The notes under the pieces: model-generated
What the model saw: only the letters and a program-made list of their open reading frames with translations
Database searches by the model: none
What the model was told of the DNA's origin: nothing
Position numbers and translations under genes: made by a program
Source: Kiritimatiellia bacterium
GTDB taxonomy: Bacteria > Verrucomicrobiota > Kiritimatiellia > RFP12 > UBA1067
NCBI GenBank assembly: GCA_900771305.1
Contig: CAAGNL010000374.1
Location: forward strand, 1 to 19,303
Direction of reading: 5' to 3'
DNA: 19,303 bases
Shown here: positions 1-7,368 of the stretch, one piece after another
Layout: each line of letters opens with the position of its first letter
Position numbering within the stretch: the first letter of the stretch is position 1

Positions 1-2
1 CC

Positions 3-167
3 ATTGAGCGCGAAGTCGCCGAGAAAGTTTCGAAGTTGAAAGTGCCGCATACGATCAGTGTCCGTACGGCGCTCATCTATGCCGGACGTTTGTCGAAAGC
101 GGTCCGCGGAAACGGCTACTTCGATTCAATCATCGATGCGGCCTCGTTCATTCGTGGTAGAGGATGA
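3..167 (+). CDS. 3' end of a probable AAA/ATPase_2-type ATP-binding protein
   Basis: This reading frame is open from the left edge and ends at TGA 165-167, giving 54 C-terminal residues. The tail contains VRTALIYAGRLSKAV followed by GYFDSIID. From memory this resembles the C-terminal wHTH/DUF234-like end of COG1672-type ATP-binding proteins, which often finish with a GYFD-[AS]-I-[IV] motif shortly before the stop. The Walker motifs would lie outside the window, so the family call rests only on this tail. The gene ends 6 nt before a short ATG-TTG-TTC reading frame and 38 nt before the GTG start of the next gene. An operonic link is possible but not shown. Other identities cannot be excluded. 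Confidence 0.4.
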   Translation: MEREVAEKVSKLKVPHTISVRTALIYAGRLSKAVRGNGYFDSIIDAASFIRGRG

Positions 168-184
168 TGCGGTATGTTGTTCAA
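162..184 (+). repeat. Left copy of a 23-bp imperfect direct repeat flanking the 206-2142 gene pair
   Basis: Positions 162-184 match 2137-2159 at 20 of 23 bases, with mismatches at 164, 169 and 173. Both copies cover the same kind of junction: a TGA stop, 6 nt, then ATGTTGTTCAA. In the right copy this ATG starts the MBOAT gene. In the left copy it opens a 12-codon frame (174-209, ending TGA at 207-209) that overlaps the GTG start of the next gene. Similarity stops abruptly on both sides. The left ATG may be a decayed or duplicated MBOAT start, or a leader peptide coupled to the 206 gene. I infer a duplication or insertion event; no transposase is present. Confidence 0.55.
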
Positions 185-205
185 AGTTGAAATGGAGGTC
201 CTCCG

Positions 206-829
206 GTGAGTCGGCTTCCCCATCTGGGCTGGTCGTCGCACGTCTATCCGCTTGAGGCCGCTGACCTCGTGTCCCTGCCCGACTACGTGGGCGAGCCGAT
301 TCCAGAGGAGGCATTGCCGAAAGACGCGGTGATTCTCTTCATTCGTCCGGATGGCCCGGATGCGCTGTTGCGCGGCCGCGAGGTCCTGGCTGCGCAGGAT
401 CCCCATGCGGCGGTGTCCACGCGTGTCGTCTTCAAGCCGTCGGTCGCCAAGTGGAACTTGTTTGCGACATTGATTCGGGTCTTTCGGAATCATTACCGTT
501 ATCACGGAACGGGACGTTATCACGTCTCTGCGTTGGCAATTCGCCAGCTCGGACTCGAACGGACCATTCGGTCTGTTGATGCACCCCAGCCGCGGGGCAA
601 CGAGGATCGGCAGGCTGCTATGCACCGTTTGATGGATAGTCTGAAGTCAGTCGGATACGATGAGACGAGACCTATTCGTATAATGTTGTGCCGCACGGGT
701 GGCGTAAAAGATTCCATACGGCAAGGACATCATCGAATCAGTGCGTGTCTGGCGTGTGGTATTGACCGTATCGTGGCCTCCTTCACGGCGTCAGGTGCAT
801 TGCCGCGAGAATTGAGAGGTGACTCATGA
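206..829 (+). CDS. 207-aa protein with a C-terminal ParB/sulfiredoxin-like motif, function unknown
   Basis: The start is GTG at 206, preceded by GGAGG at 194-198 with a 7-nt spacer. The protein has no signal peptide or membrane segment and is probably cytoplasmic. Residues about 165-192 read GGVKDSIRQGHHRISACL and then CGIDRIVASF. This is the G-H-H-R-x-x-A-x-x-x-x-G-I-D pattern of ParB-like and sulfiredoxin-like folds, in which the GxxRxxA loop binds a nucleotide phosphate or carries catalysis. Residues 84-112 are rich in aromatic and basic residues. No HTH DNA-binding domain follows, so a chromosome-partitioning role is unlikely. The TGA stop overlaps the next ATG (ATGA, 826-829), which implies translational coupling with the kinase-fusion protein and a shared role. 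Partners and substrate are unknown. Confidence 0.7.
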   Translation: MSRLPHLGWSSHVYPLEAADLVSLPDYVGEPIPEEALPKDAVILFIRPDGPDALLRGREVLAAQDPHAAVSTRVVFKPSVAKWNLFATLIRVFRNHYRYHGTGRYHVSALAIRQLGLERTIRSVDAPQPRGNEDRQAAMHRLMDSLKSVGYDETRPIRIMLCRTGGVKDSIRQGHHRISACLACGIDRIVASFTASGALPRELRGDS

Positions 830-2142
830 GCGCTCTGCCAGAACAGCATCTTTTCGTTCTTTGGGAGAAGGCTCGCCGCAAAGAACGGCTTATACTAAAC
901 GATATTCGGAAGCATCTTGAGGTGGTCGCCGTGCGGGAATTGCGGTTTAACGGTTCGGCGGCGGTCGGATATCGGAGTTTCTATGGTCCTTCTTTGCCAG
1001 ATGTAGCAAGAAAGATCCGTCAGTGTGGACGAGGGGCTTTCCTCCTGGTCGTGGTTCGTGACAATCACCCAGTCCATGTGGAGGAGTCTATCCTTGGCAG
1101 CATCAAACCGCGCAATCGGCTGATGGTCGAGTTGAAGGACAGATACGGGAAATGGACTGGCAGCGGACATCGTGTGCACGGTACGCTCTCTCCCGCGGAG
1201 TTCGCGCGTGACGTCGCGATCCTCACGGGACACACGGCCGAAGAATGGGAGAAGGGCGTCCCCGTTGGACCATTCACGCCGTGTCTTCCGGATGGCTGGA
1301 TTGCGGAGTCGACGCCGAAACCATTTGCCCGCGGCCTGTCGCAGCCGGGGCCAAGACCGGAGATCCGCGACGCGCGCGTCTTTCTCGAGAATAAGTACAT
1401 CAACGATCGCTTCCTCGAAGGCCGCTGGAAGGGAATCCCCTGCATCGTCAAGGCATCCACCAAGGTCGTCTGGTCGATTGGCAACGAATACAAGATGAAC
1501 GCGGCGGTCTACGCCGTTGCGCCGGACGTTGTGCCGATGCCGCTTGCGTGGCATTTCGCGGCAGATGGAAAGTCTGCCTTCGTTGTGACCGAGAAGGTGT
1601 CGGGGCCGTCATTGACGGAGTTGCTCGCGCGTGGCCTGACGCGGGATGAGGCCGACAGCTTCGCGGAAGATATCCGTGAGCTGGCCGTTGCCCTGAAGCA
1701 GACGGGGATCCTGCATCGCGACCTGTTCTCCGACAATCTGCTCGTGGGTGCCGACGGTCACCTCAAGGCCATCGACTGGCAGCTTGCCATAGACAGGAAT
1801 CTCTACCGCGAAGACCCATGGGTCAAGCGGAACTGGAAGTTCCGCTATGTGGTCTTTGGCGTGAATCGAGAATTGGGCCTTGGCGTGTGGAATGATTTCC
1901 ACGCGCTCAGGAAGATTCTCGCACAGTTCCCGCAGACGGAGACGGTGAAGGCTGTCGCCGCCGAACTCGCGGTCGTGGCCCCGGAAATGGCCTTTTCGTC
2001 CCCGCCGAAAGGCATGGATCGTCTGCGGCTCTGGTTGTATGGATGCTCGTTGCGCCTGCAGATGCTGCTCAGGGGGCGAAAGCATCGCAAGTACGCGCAG
2101 CTCGAGAGGCGCTGGCGCACGGTTCGCTGTAAATGGGGGTGA
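826..2142 (+). CDS. NDK-like domain fused to a small-molecule/sugar kinase-like domain
   Basis: The 438-aa protein starts at ATG 826, with AGAGGT at 815-820 five nt upstream. The N-terminal third (about 1-140) reads like a nucleoside diphosphate kinase. It has an N-terminal strand-helix, FYG at 52-54, a hydrophobic GAFLLVVVRDN strand at 70-80, and HRVHGTLSPAEFARDV at 115-130, which parallels the NDK active site N-x-x-H-G-S-D-S-x-x-x-A. His118 would be the phospho-accepting residue. The C-terminal part (about 180-345) is a kinase fold of the LPS-kinase/APH type. It shows K209 (VAIK-like), E221 in NEYK, GILHRD at 294-299 with D299, DN at 303-304, and IDW at 316-318 in place of DFG. A basic tail follows. 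No membrane segment is seen. I infer phosphorylation of a sugar, lipid or polyol precursor in the cytoplasm for the adjacent glycan pathway. The NDK resemblance comes from motif reading alone. Confidence 0.65.
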   Translation: MSALPEQHLFVLWEKARRKERLILNDIRKHLEVVAVRELRFNGSAAVGYRSFYGPSLPDVARKIRQCGRGAFLLVVVRDNHPVHVEESILGSIKPRNRLMVELKDRYGKWTGSGHRVHGTLSPAEFARDVAILTGHTAEEWEKGVPVGPFTPCLPDGWIAESTPKPFARGLSQPGPRPEIRDARVFLENKYINDRFLEGRWKGIPCIVKASTKVVWSIGNEYKMNAAVYAVAPDVVPMPLAWHFAADGKSAFVVTEKVSGPSLTELLARGLTRDEADSFAEDIRELAVALKQTGILHRDLFSDNLLVGADGHLKAIDWQLAIDRNLYREDPWVKRNWKFRYVVFGVNRELGLGVWNDFHALRKILAQFPQTETVKAVAAELAVVAPEMAFSSPPKGMDRLRLWLYGCSLRLQMLLRGRKHRKYAQLERRWRTVRCKWG

Positions 2143-2159
2143 TACGGCATGTTGTTCAA
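2137..2159 (+). repeat. Right copy of the 23-bp direct repeat, covering the MBOAT start codon
   Basis: This copy matches 162-184 at 20 of 23 bases. It spans the TGA stop of the kinase fusion (2140-2142), the 6-nt gap and the first 11 bases of the MBOAT coding region. The distance between copies is 1975 bp, which contains exactly the ParB-like/kinase gene pair. Confidence 0.55.
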
Positions 2160-3600
2160 TTCATTCTGCTTTCTCGTCTTTCTTCCAATCGTTTTTGGCC
2201 TGTACTGGTCCCTGCGACGTTGGGTCCGGCTCCAGAATCTTCTGGTCGTGGTGGCAAGCTATGTGTTCTACGGCTGGTGGGATTGGCGATTCCTGATGCT
2301 GATTGCCTTCACGAGCGCCTGGAGCTATGTGGTCGGCGTGTTGGAGCTGCCGCATTCCCAAACGCCGGGGCGGGAACGGTGGCAGTCCAAGCTGTTGGTG
2401 GGGCTTTCGCTCCTGGTCAATCTGGGGATTCTCGGGTACTTCAAGTACTATGACTTCTTTCTGTCTCAGGCCTGTACGCTGCTGTCGTCGTGCGGACTGA
2501 ACGTCCATCCGTCGTCGTTGCGCATCATCCTCCCCGTCGGCATCAGCTTCTACACGTTCCAGGCGCTGTCCTACACGATCGACGTCTATCGGCGTGCGAT
2601 TCGTCCGACGCGCGACCCCATCGCCTTCTTTGCGTTCATCTCCTTCTTCCCGCAGCTTGTGGCGGGGCCTATTGAACGTGCAACGAACCTGCTGCCACAG
2701 TTCCTGGCGCCAAGATCCTTTGACTGCGAGTCGGCGAAGATTGGCTGCCGTCAGATGCTCTGGGGGTTCTTCAAGAAGTGCGTGCTGGCGGACAACTGCG
2801 CCGTCGTGGCGAATCACCTGCTGAACGACTCCTCGCAGGCGAACGGTCTCGGGGTTCTTCTCGGCGTCTTCTTCTTCACGCTGCAGATCTACGGGGACTT
2901 CTCCGGCTATTCGGACATCGCCATCGGCTGTTCGAAGCTCTTCGGCATCAACCTGATGCGGAATTTCCACTGCCCCTATTTCGCCCGGGACATCGCCGAA
3001 TTCTGGCGTCGCTGGCACATGTCGCTCACCAGCTGGTTCCGCGACTATCTCTACATCCCCCTCGGCGGGAGCCGCTGCGGACGCCTGAAGCAGATCCGAA
3101 ACACGTTCGCGATCTTCCTCGTGAGCGGGTTCTGGCACGGTGCCAACTGGACCTTCCTCGCCTGGGGAGCCTACCATGCTGTCCTCTTCCTCCCCTTGTT
3201 GCTGAGGGGGAAGAACCGCACCTATCTGCAGACGGTAGCCGAGGACAGGCTACTTCCGAATGTCGGCGAGCTTGGACGTATGTTCGCGACGTTCGCGCTT
3301 GTGCTGGTGGGGTGGACGTTCTTCCGTGCGCAGTCGATGGGCGAGGCCATCCACTGGTTTGGGCTCGCGGTCGATCCCCGGACCTTTGGTGTGCTGCACG
3401 GTCTGCCCCGTGAGGCGGTCGTGGCGGTAATCGCCTGGGCCGTGACGCTGGTCTCCGAGTGGTGGAACCGGCGAGAGGCCTTTGGCCTTGCGCGTCTCCC
3501 GCGCGTGACGATTCTCCGCTGGGGCGTCTACTATCTGCTACTGTGGGCGGTGGTGTTCTACGTGCCTGGCACTCAGACGTTCATCTACTTCCAGTTCTGA
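2149..3600 (+). CDS. MBOAT-family O-acyltransferase (AlgI/PatA/DltB type)
   Basis: This 483-aa polytopic inner-membrane protein starts at ATG 2149 behind GGGGGTGA (2135-2142, overlapping the upstream stop). Family landmarks in order are the MLFNSFCFLVFLPIV start, YGWWDWRFL (41-49), PVGISFYTFQALSYTID (129-145), QIYGDFSGYSDIAIG (246-260), FWRRWHMSLTSWFRDYLYIP (285-304) containing His290, and FWHGANWTFLAWG (328-340) containing the second conserved His330. Length and motif order fit the AlgI/PatA group, which moves acyl groups, usually acetate, across the membrane to a glycan. The gene lies 6 nt downstream of the kinase fusion and 9 nt upstream of an SGNH protein, the usual MBOAT partner arrangement (AlgI-AlgJ/X, PatA-PatB, DltB-DltD). 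The natural acyl donor and acceptor cannot be read from the sequence. Confidence 0.95.
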   Translation: MLFNSFCFLVFLPIVFGLYWSLRRWVRLQNLLVVVASYVFYGWWDWRFLMLIAFTSAWSYVVGVLELPHSQTPGRERWQSKLLVGLSLLVNLGILGYFKYYDFFLSQACTLLSSCGLNVHPSSLRIILPVGISFYTFQALSYTIDVYRRAIRPTRDPIAFFAFISFFPQLVAGPIERATNLLPQFLAPRSFDCESAKIGCRQMLWGFFKKCVLADNCAVVANHLLNDSSQANGLGVLLGVFFFTLQIYGDFSGYSDIAIGCSKLFGINLMRNFHCPYFARDIAEFWRRWHMSLTSWFRDYLYIPLGGSRCGRLKQIRNTFAIFLVSGFWHGANWTFLAWGAYHAVLFLPLLLRGKNRTYLQTVAEDRLLPNVGELGRMFATFALVLVGWTFFRAQSMGEAIHWFGLAVDPRTFGVLHGLPREAVVAVIAWAVTLVSEWWNRREAFGLARLPRVTILRWGVYYLLLWAVVFYVPGTQTFIYFQF

Positions 3601-3609
3601 GGAGCCGCC

Positions 3610-5517
3610 ATGAAGAAATTCCTCTTTCGTCTGTTTCTGTTCCTCTGGGTCCCGGTTCTGTTGGCAATCGTCTGGACGGTGTTCGTCGTCGTGTGCGACT
3701 GCCGAAGTTACCGGGCGGCGCTGGAGGTCCCGGACGGGGCAGCGGTGGTGGTCTGCGGGGATTCCCAGACCAAGGACGCGCTGGATCCGGCGCTCTTCCC
3801 CGGCTTCTTCAACTTCAGCACGGCGGCGACCACGTGCGATCAGGACCTGCTTCGGCTTGGGGATCTGCTGTCCGCCAACAAAGGACGGATCAAATACGTG
3901 TTGCTGGACGTCTCGCCGTTGAAGATCGGCTATTCGCCGGACCGTCCCATCTCGGAGTTGAACGCCGCCCGTGTTCATCTGCTCCTCCATGTGTACCATC
4001 TCTGGGAGAACCGTCGTCCCTTCGGTTCCGTGGCGGAACTCTACCGCGACGTGGTTTTCACGCGGAAATACAATGAGTTGCGCAAGTCGATACTCCGCGG
4101 CAAGCCGTGGCGTAGTTCGATGGCGGGAGGCTTCGATCCCGACAAGGTCGCGGGATTTCTCAACCCGAAGTTCAGGGCCAAAGCCGAGTCGGACGTGAAG
4201 GAGAAGGCTGCGCGCGTGAATGGCCGCGAGCCGTTGGAGATGGATGCGCATCTGCTCGACATCCTCGCGGAATCCGTCGCCCTGGTCCGTGCCAAGGGGG
4301 CCTATCCGATTGTCACGACGATGCCGCTCGCGCCGCCTTTGCGCAAGGCCCTGGATACGGCCAAGAAGGCCGCGTTCACGACGGCCGTGCGTGAAACGGC
4401 GGTTCGGCTTGAGGTGCCCTATCTGGACTATCTTGATCTTGATCTGCCGCTCGACTGCTGGCATGACGGCAATCACCTCAACCGTTCGGGTGCCGCTGTC
4501 TTCACGCCAAGATTCGCCGCAGATTTCCGCCATACCGTCAAGGTGATGGGCGGGCCACTCCCCGATGAACGATACAAGCTTGAGAAGATGGGAATCTACA
4601 AGAGCGTCGGCATCCTCGGCAAGAACATGAAGGGGCGTGGCCTGAGCGGACTGACCTATGCGGGCGGCAGCACCTTCTGGACGATTGAGGAGAAGAGCGG
4701 TGCACTGATCGAGCTGCAGATCGGGATTGACGCTGGAACCGGAGTGATCACGGATGTGCGCGAAGTCCACAGGGCGACGGCTCTGGGCGGAAATTTCGAG
4801 GGCATCGCCTTTGATCCCCTGCTGCCGAAACTGTGGATCTGCGAGGAGGAGGGGAACACGATCCAGGCGTTCGACCTCGAAAAGGGGCAGATCTCCGACA
4901 CCATCGAGGTGCCGGTCATGCGGTCAGCCAGATGCAACCGCGGACTTGAGGCGCTCTCGATCTCGTCATCCGGTCTGGACATGTGGACGTGCAACGAGAA
5001 TGAACTTCCTATAGACCGCTTGGCGTCGCCGGGGAGCAGCGAGGTTGTACGACTCATCCATTTCACGCGAACGTCCGCATCTGAACCGTGGAAAATGGCG
5101 GATCAGTGGGTCTATCGTCCCGAACAGCCGATCTCCCTTGATCCCCGCAAACAGCGGAAGTTGCGCAATGGCGTCTCCTCGCTCTGTCTGATGGAGAATG
5201 GTGATCTGTTGATCCTGGAACGGGAGACGGACAAGCTTCGTCCCGCTCGCTGCCGGACTCGGATCTATCGTGTGGACTGCGAGGGGGCAACGAATGTCAT
5301 GGGCCACGCCTCGTTGGTGTCCAGCGACTACGTGCCCGTACGCAAACACCTGCTGTACGATGGTTTGACGGGGCATGCGCAGTATGAGGGTCTGACGCTT
5401 GGCCCCAGACTTGCCGATGGTTCACGAGTGGTGATTCTCGTCTCCGATGCCAGCGACAGTGGCACCGAGTATTTCATGTCGCTGAAATTGTCTTCCCGGG
5501 ACTTGAAGCAGAGGTAA
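3610..5517 (+). CDS. Membrane-anchored SGNH acyltransferase/esterase fused to a phytase-like beta-propeller
   Basis: The 635-aa protein starts at ATG 3610 with GAGGAG at 3599-3604 overlapping the MBOAT stop. Residues about 5-29 form one hydrophobic N-terminal anchor. The SGNH domain (about 40-315) carries CGDSQT (49-54, nucleophile Ser52) and WHDGNHL (284-290), in which Asp286-x-x-His289 completes the triad. The layout resembles DltD/AlgX-type partners of MBOAT proteins. Residues about 340-635 form a different domain with repeated Trp/Glu-rich strands: GLSGLTY, EGIAFDP, GLEALSIS, CLMENGDLLILERE and YEGLTLG. These match the Esterase-phytase/SdiA-regulated type of beta-propeller. The predicted location is periplasmic or outer face. 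The likely job is completing acyl transfer started by the MBOAT protein; the propeller could bind the glycan or remove a phosphate or ester group. The fusion is unusual. Confidence 0.8.
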   Translation: MKKFLFRLFLFLWVPVLLAIVWTVFVVVCDCRSYRAALEVPDGAAVVVCGDSQTKDALDPALFPGFFNFSTAATTCDQDLLRLGDLLSANKGRIKYVLLDVSPLKIGYSPDRPISELNAARVHLLLHVYHLWENRRPFGSVAELYRDVVFTRKYNELRKSILRGKPWRSSMAGGFDPDKVAGFLNPKFRAKAESDVKEKAARVNGREPLEMDAHLLDILAESVALVRAKGAYPIVTTMPLAPPLRKALDTAKKAAFTTAVRETAVRLEVPYLDYLDLDLPLDCWHDGNHLNRSGAAVFTPRFAADFRHTVKVMGGPLPDERYKLEKMGIYKSVGILGKNMKGRGLSGLTYAGGSTFWTIEEKSGALIELQIGIDAGTGVITDVREVHRATALGGNFEGIAFDPLLPKLWICEEEGNTIQAFDLEKGQISDTIEVPVMRSARCNRGLEALSISSSGLDMWTCNENELPIDRLASPGSSEVVRLIHFTRTSASEPWKMADQWVYRPEQPISLDPRKQRKLRNGVSSLCLMENGDLLILERETDKLRPARCRTRIYRVDCEGATNVMGHASLVSSDYVPVRKHLLYDGLTGHAQYEGLTLGPRLADGSRVVILVSDASDSGTEYFMSLKLSSRDLKQR

Positions 5518-5535
5518 TCTTCTCGGATATCGCCT

Positions 5536-6897
5536 ATGACCACTTTCATGCAGACACTTATTCGCCTAGGTACGGCGCTCATCCCCGTGAAAAGCACCCG
5601 CAGGCGCCTCCGTCGCCGCCTGATGGACGCCGACCGTGACGCACGCCTGCGGCGTACACTTCCCGTGGTCCAAGCGCGCTATGCCAGGCATGTCGAGATC
5701 TGTCGCGACAAGCTGACACGTGGCGAGAAGCTGTCCGTCGCCTTCCTGGTGTGTGACGCCTCCATGTTCTCGGGCGAGAGCGTCTTTCTGAAGATGAAGG
5801 ACGATCCGCGCTTCACCTGCTCAATCTGCGTGGCGCCGCGCGTGACGCGTGGCGAGGACTTCCTGCGCGAGACGCTCGCGAAGACGGTGAAGAGCCTGTC
5901 GGCGAAATACGGCGACGCCGTCCGGTCGCTCTACGATCCAGAGACGAAGACCGCGGAGACTCTGGATGCCGACCTCGTCTTCAGCACGATCCTCTACGAG
6001 GACCAGACGCTGCCGGATTACACCACGGAGCACCTCTCCATGCGATCTCTCGTCTCAATCCTCTATTACGGTTACGGTGGGCTCTTCCGCTCGAACGAGA
6101 AGAAGACGCCGTTCCTGCCGAACATCGTCTTCTCCTGGCGTTATTTCGTCTCGAACGAAGCGACGCGCCAGATGAGTCTGGCCCGTAATCCGCTGTTGAC
6201 GGATTGCATTCAGGCCGTGGGCTACACCAAGATGGATCGTCTGGAGGTCGAAAAGGCCAAGGTGGCGGCTTCACGGGCCACTGCGGGGAATGTAACACGG
6301 CGGAAGAAGGTCATCCTCTCACCTCACCACACCATCGACAAGGCCACAGACGGCCTGGCGCTGTCCACGTTCCTGCAGCACGCCGATCTCTATCTGAAGC
6401 TGCCGGAGATGTTTCCGGAAATCGACTTTGTCTTCCGTCCGCACCCGCTGCTCTTTGTGCGTCTGGCCATGCCGAAGTGGTGGGGCGTGGAGAGGACTGA
6501 GGCCTATCGGGAGAAGATGGCGGCTTTCCCGAATGTCGAGTTTCAGCAGGGCGGCGACTACTTTGCGACCTTCGCGGACTCGGACGCGCTGATCCATGAC
6601 TGCGGATCGTTTCTGGCCGAGTACTTCTACACGGGGAAGCCCCAGTGCTACCTTCTGGAGAGCCCGAAGACCATCGACGAGCAGTTCCTGCCGTTCAGTC
6701 GCAGGCTGCTCGACTATGCACACAAGGCCTTCTCGGGCGAGGAGATCGTCTCCTTCATCCGGACGGTTGTACTGGAGGGGACGGACGATGAAAAAGCGGC
6801 TCGGGACGCATTCGCCGCCCGCGAAGTCTGCGTGAACCACCCCCACGCCACGGATGCCGTGATTGCCGCCGTCCTCCAAAAACTGCTCACGCCCTGA
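5536..6897 (+). CDS. CDP-glycerol glycerophosphotransferase-like (TagF/TagB family) protein
   Basis: The 453-aa product matches the C-terminal GT-B-like fold of the Glyphos_transf family (PF04464). It has a basic amphipathic N-terminus (KSTRRRLRRRL, 19-29) that could bind the membrane. LSPHHTI (261-267) and FRPHPLL (300-306) carry the conserved histidines, and DSDALIHDCGSFLAEYFYTG (348-367) corresponds to the family motif D-x-x-I-[ST]-D-x-S-S. Family members transfer glycerol phosphate, or a related polyol phosphate, from its CDP carrier to a lipid-linked or polymer acceptor at the cytoplasmic face. A CDP-glycerol-synthesising enzyme is encoded 41 nt downstream, which supports CDP-glycerol as donor. 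No clear Shine-Dalgarno sequence precedes ATG 5536. Met at 5548 is an alternative start. One primer-like transfer or full polymer synthesis are both possible. Confidence 0.8.
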   Translation: MTTFMQTLIRLGTALIPVKSTRRRLRRRLMDADRDARLRRTLPVVQARYARHVEICRDKLTRGEKLSVAFLVCDASMFSGESVFLKMKDDPRFTCSICVAPRVTRGEDFLRETLAKTVKSLSAKYGDAVRSLYDPETKTAETLDADLVFSTILYEDQTLPDYTTEHLSMRSLVSILYYGYGGLFRSNEKKTPFLPNIVFSWRYFVSNEATRQMSLARNPLLTDCIQAVGYTKMDRLEVEKAKVAASRATAGNVTRRKKVILSPHHTIDKATDGLALSTFLQHADLYLKLPEMFPEIDFVFRPHPLLFVRLAMPKWWGVERTEAYREKMAAFPNVEFQQGGDYFATFADSDALIHDCGSFLAEYFYTGKPQCYLLESPKTIDEQFLPFSRRLLDYAHKAFSGEEIVSFIRTVVLEGTDDEKAARDAFAAREVCVNHPHATDAVIAAVLQKLLTP

Positions 6898-6907
6898 TGT
6901 CCCGATT

Positions 6908-6916
6908 TGATACAAT
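6908..6916 (+). promoter_or_regulatory. Extended -10 promoter for the cytidylyltransferase gene
   Basis: TGATACAAT gives an extended -10 (TG, one base, TACAAT). It lies 22 nt upstream of the ATG at 6939, allowing a short leader of about 15 nt. No convincing -35 lies 16-18 nt upstream, as expected for TGn-type promoters. It suggests that the last gene of region 1 can be transcribed independently. Confidence 0.5.
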
Positions 6917-6938
6917 ATTCGTCTGAAAGACTAGAATT

Positions 6939-7367
6939 ATGAGCAAAACCATCATCGGTTATACAAGCGGGGTCTACGACCTCTTCCATATCGGGCACCT
7001 GAACCTGCTGAAGAACGCGAAGGGACTGTGCGACAAGCTCATCGTTGGCGTGTCGGTGGACGAGCTTGTCGCCTACAAGCACAAGCGCGCCGTCATTCCC
7101 TTTCAGGAGCGTCTGGAGATTGTCCGCTCCATCAAGTACGTGGACGCCGCGATTCCGCAGGACGACCTCGACAAGTTCAAGATGTGGGAAAAGCTGCATT
7201 TTGACGTCCTCTTTGTCGGCGATGACTGGTTCAAGAGCGAACGTTGGCAGGAGATGGAGAAGAAGTTCAACGAGGTGGGCGTGCGCGTCGTCTACTTCCC
7301 CTACACGAAGGGTACGAGCTCCACACTGCTGAGCGCGACGCTCCGTCAACTTCGAGGACTGGACTGA
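6939..7367 (+). CDS. tagD: Glycerol-3-phosphate cytidylyltransferase (TagD/TarD type)
   Basis: The 142-aa product is typical in length for this nucleotidyltransferase. It makes CDP-glycerol from CTP and sn-glycerol 3-phosphate. SGVYDLFHIGHLNLLKNAK (10-28) contains the HxGH signature (His17, His20). VGDDW (93-97) and VVYFPYTKGTSST (117-129) follow the order seen in Bacillus TagD. The second signature, usually RTxGISTT, is here YTKGTSST, so the first Arg is replaced. Ethanolamine-, ribitol- or FAD-related cytidylyltransferases are alternatives, but GDDW and the short length favour glycerol 3-phosphate. No clear Shine-Dalgarno sequence precedes the ATG. The TGA stop is 1 nt from the stop of the convergent gene, so the two transcripts must overlap at their 3' ends. 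Confidence 0.85.
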   Translation: MSKTIIGYTSGVYDLFHIGHLNLLKNAKGLCDKLIVGVSVDELVAYKHKRAVIPFQERLEIVRSIKYVDAAIPQDDLDKFKMWEKLHFDVLFVGDDWFKSERWQEMEKKFNEVGVRVVYFPYTKGTSSTLLSATLRQLRGLD

Positions 7368-7368
7368 G

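Noticed and set aside
3538..4770. 410-codon minus-strand frame opposite the SGNH-propeller gene
   Set aside because: No domain signature and strongly biased composition; the plus-strand protein has clear SGNH motifs in the same region.
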